A stretch of 64,000 bases of DNA from Jeotgalibaca caeni. Lineage in GTDB: Bacteria > Bacillota > Bacilli > Lactobacillales > Aerococcaceae. The DNA lies in assembly GCF_028863945.1 (NCBI RefSeq), contig NZ_JARBEA010000003.1:17505-81504 (forward strand). The letters run 5' to 3'. Made by a program: the position numbers and the translations under genes. Within the stretch, counting starts at the first letter, position 1. Every line of letters starts with the position of its first letter. The notes under the pieces are model-generated. The model ran no database searches. It worked only from the letters and a program-made list of their open reading frames with translations, and had not been told where the DNA came from. This document shows, piece by piece, positions 63,338 to 64,000 of this stretch.

Positions 63338-63402
63338 AATCATCCTCCTCCATTTGAATCCAACTAAGCATATCATAGAAGATGGATTTAGATAAGGAAC
63401 AT

Positions 63403-63448
63403 AAAAAAACTCCAGTTGATACATAAACGGAATTTATGTATCAACTGG
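63403..63448 (-). terminator. Strong terminator on the minus strand
   Basis: A perfect 16-bp inverted repeat, CCAGTTGATACATAAA / TTTATGTATCAACTGG, followed on the minus strand by seven T. It ended the now decayed peptidase gene. Confidence 0.88.
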
Positions 63449-63461
63449 AAGAAATGGTTAC

Positions 63462-63861
63462 TGTAAGAACTTCTCCCAATCACCAATGCATCCAAGTCAT
63501 CCGCATACCCATTGTCCCCAAACTTGCCTGCTCAGATTGTAGCCGTTTCTTCACGGTTCCGTTAAAGCTCGCTCCTGATTCTTTCAAACGAATCATGCAA
63601 TAACTGCAGCGATTAAGCCAGCTTTCATATCATTGGTATCACGTCCATATATTCAGAAAATCCGAGCGCTTTACCAGGATTACTTCCTTCTCAAGTAGCG
63701 ATCAGCTGATTCCGACCCGGAGCAAATTCAACTTGCTCACAGGGAATTCCATAATGTTCAAATATACGCTATAAGTGATCAGCCACTAACTTTTCAACGC
63801 CCAATACAATTTTGATTTCGACGACTTCTTTTAACAACTGCAATGCTTTTTGATTATCCAA
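63462..63861 (-). pseudogene. Decayed M20-family peptidase gene
   Basis: On the minus strand pieces of an ArgE/DapE-type peptidase can be read: KALQLLKEVVEIK, ADHL.RIFEHYGIPCEQVEF and APGRNQLIAT, then DMKAGLIAAVIA and MIRLKESGASFNGTVK in a second frame. At least three in-frame stops, frameshifts and large deletions interrupt them. The last bases of the window (63870-64000) hold an AT-rich stretch and a GCTCT..AGAGC hairpin with TTTTT but no gene. Confidence 0.8.
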
Positions 63862-64000
63862 GAAAAACCCTGTCGTTTTATATGAAAACACAAGCTAAAA
63901 AAAGCGCAAAAAGTCACTACCCATGGTATCATGTAGGTGTTAAAATTTTAAATTTTTAGAGGGCTCTTGTTCTGTTGCCGCAGACCGAGAGCTTTTTCCT

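Noticed and set aside
63955..64000. Hairpin at the right edge considered as a riboswitch or T-box leader
   Set aside because: Only a simple GCTCT/AGAGC terminator stem is visible before the window ends; no aptamer or T-box motif was found.

Overview
This window comes from a low-GC Gram-positive bacterium, most likely a member of the Lactobacillales (Carnobacteriaceae or Enterococcaceae-like). The grounds are the gene families: a class Ib ribonucleotide reductase with NrdI and a class III enzyme in one operon, CUT1 and PTS sugar uptake, lipoprotein lipoboxes, strong AGGAGG ribosome binding sites and many intrinsic terminators. The genus cannot be fixed from sequence reading alone. No rRNA, tRNA or CRISPR array was seen.

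Region 1 (1-9.2 kb) is the right-hand part of a phage-derived element. It runs portal (cut by the window edge), ClpP-type prohead protease, HK97-type major capsid protein, gp6-like connector and head-closure protein. It then passes after 6 bases straight to holin and endolysin, with no tail gene between. A 57-aa ORF and three overlapping serine recombinase genes close it; the middle one lacks the catalytic domain. The layout suggests a defective prophage or a capsid-forming satellite.

Region 2 (9.2-24.8 kb) is a mosaic of horizontally acquired resistance genes and scars. In order: an AlbA-domain fragment overlapping an erm rRNA methylase; a GNAT acetyltransferase; remnants of a type I restriction system ending in a recombinase tail; mef(A)-like and msr(D) with both of their short leader peptides; a truncated nucleotidyltransferase; a vat streptogramin A acetyltransferase; an AraC/GyrI-like regulator; a second recombinase tail; a four-gene cassette of unknown function; and a nucleotidyltransferase, methyltransferase, ant(6), phosphoribosyltransferase, ant(9) cluster. 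Together these would cover macrolides, lincosamides, streptogramins A and B, streptomycin and spectinomycin.

Region 3 (24.8-64 kb) looks like ordinary chromosome. It holds small metabolic genes, RtcB, a PTS permease, a regulator with two AraC DNA-binding units, a GH114 lipoprotein, a CUT1 sugar ABC transporter, and an ECF sigma/anti-sigma pair. The operon nrdH-nrdI-nrdE-nrdF-nrdD-nrdG lies behind a promoter with two NrdR-box-like sites and a cobalamin riboswitch plus terminator, so both B12-independent ribonucleotide reductases appear to be shut off by B12. Next come a heterodimeric ABC exporter, RNase H and a c-di-GMP locus (diguanylate cyclase, EAL phosphodiesterase, PilZ-bearing BcsA-like glycosyltransferase, polytopic membrane protein) that probably makes an exopolysaccharide. 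Two intergenic spots (30.2 and 41.2 kb) carry three tandem inverted-repeat units with a period of 51-52 bp, of unknown role. The window ends in a decayed M20 peptidase gene.
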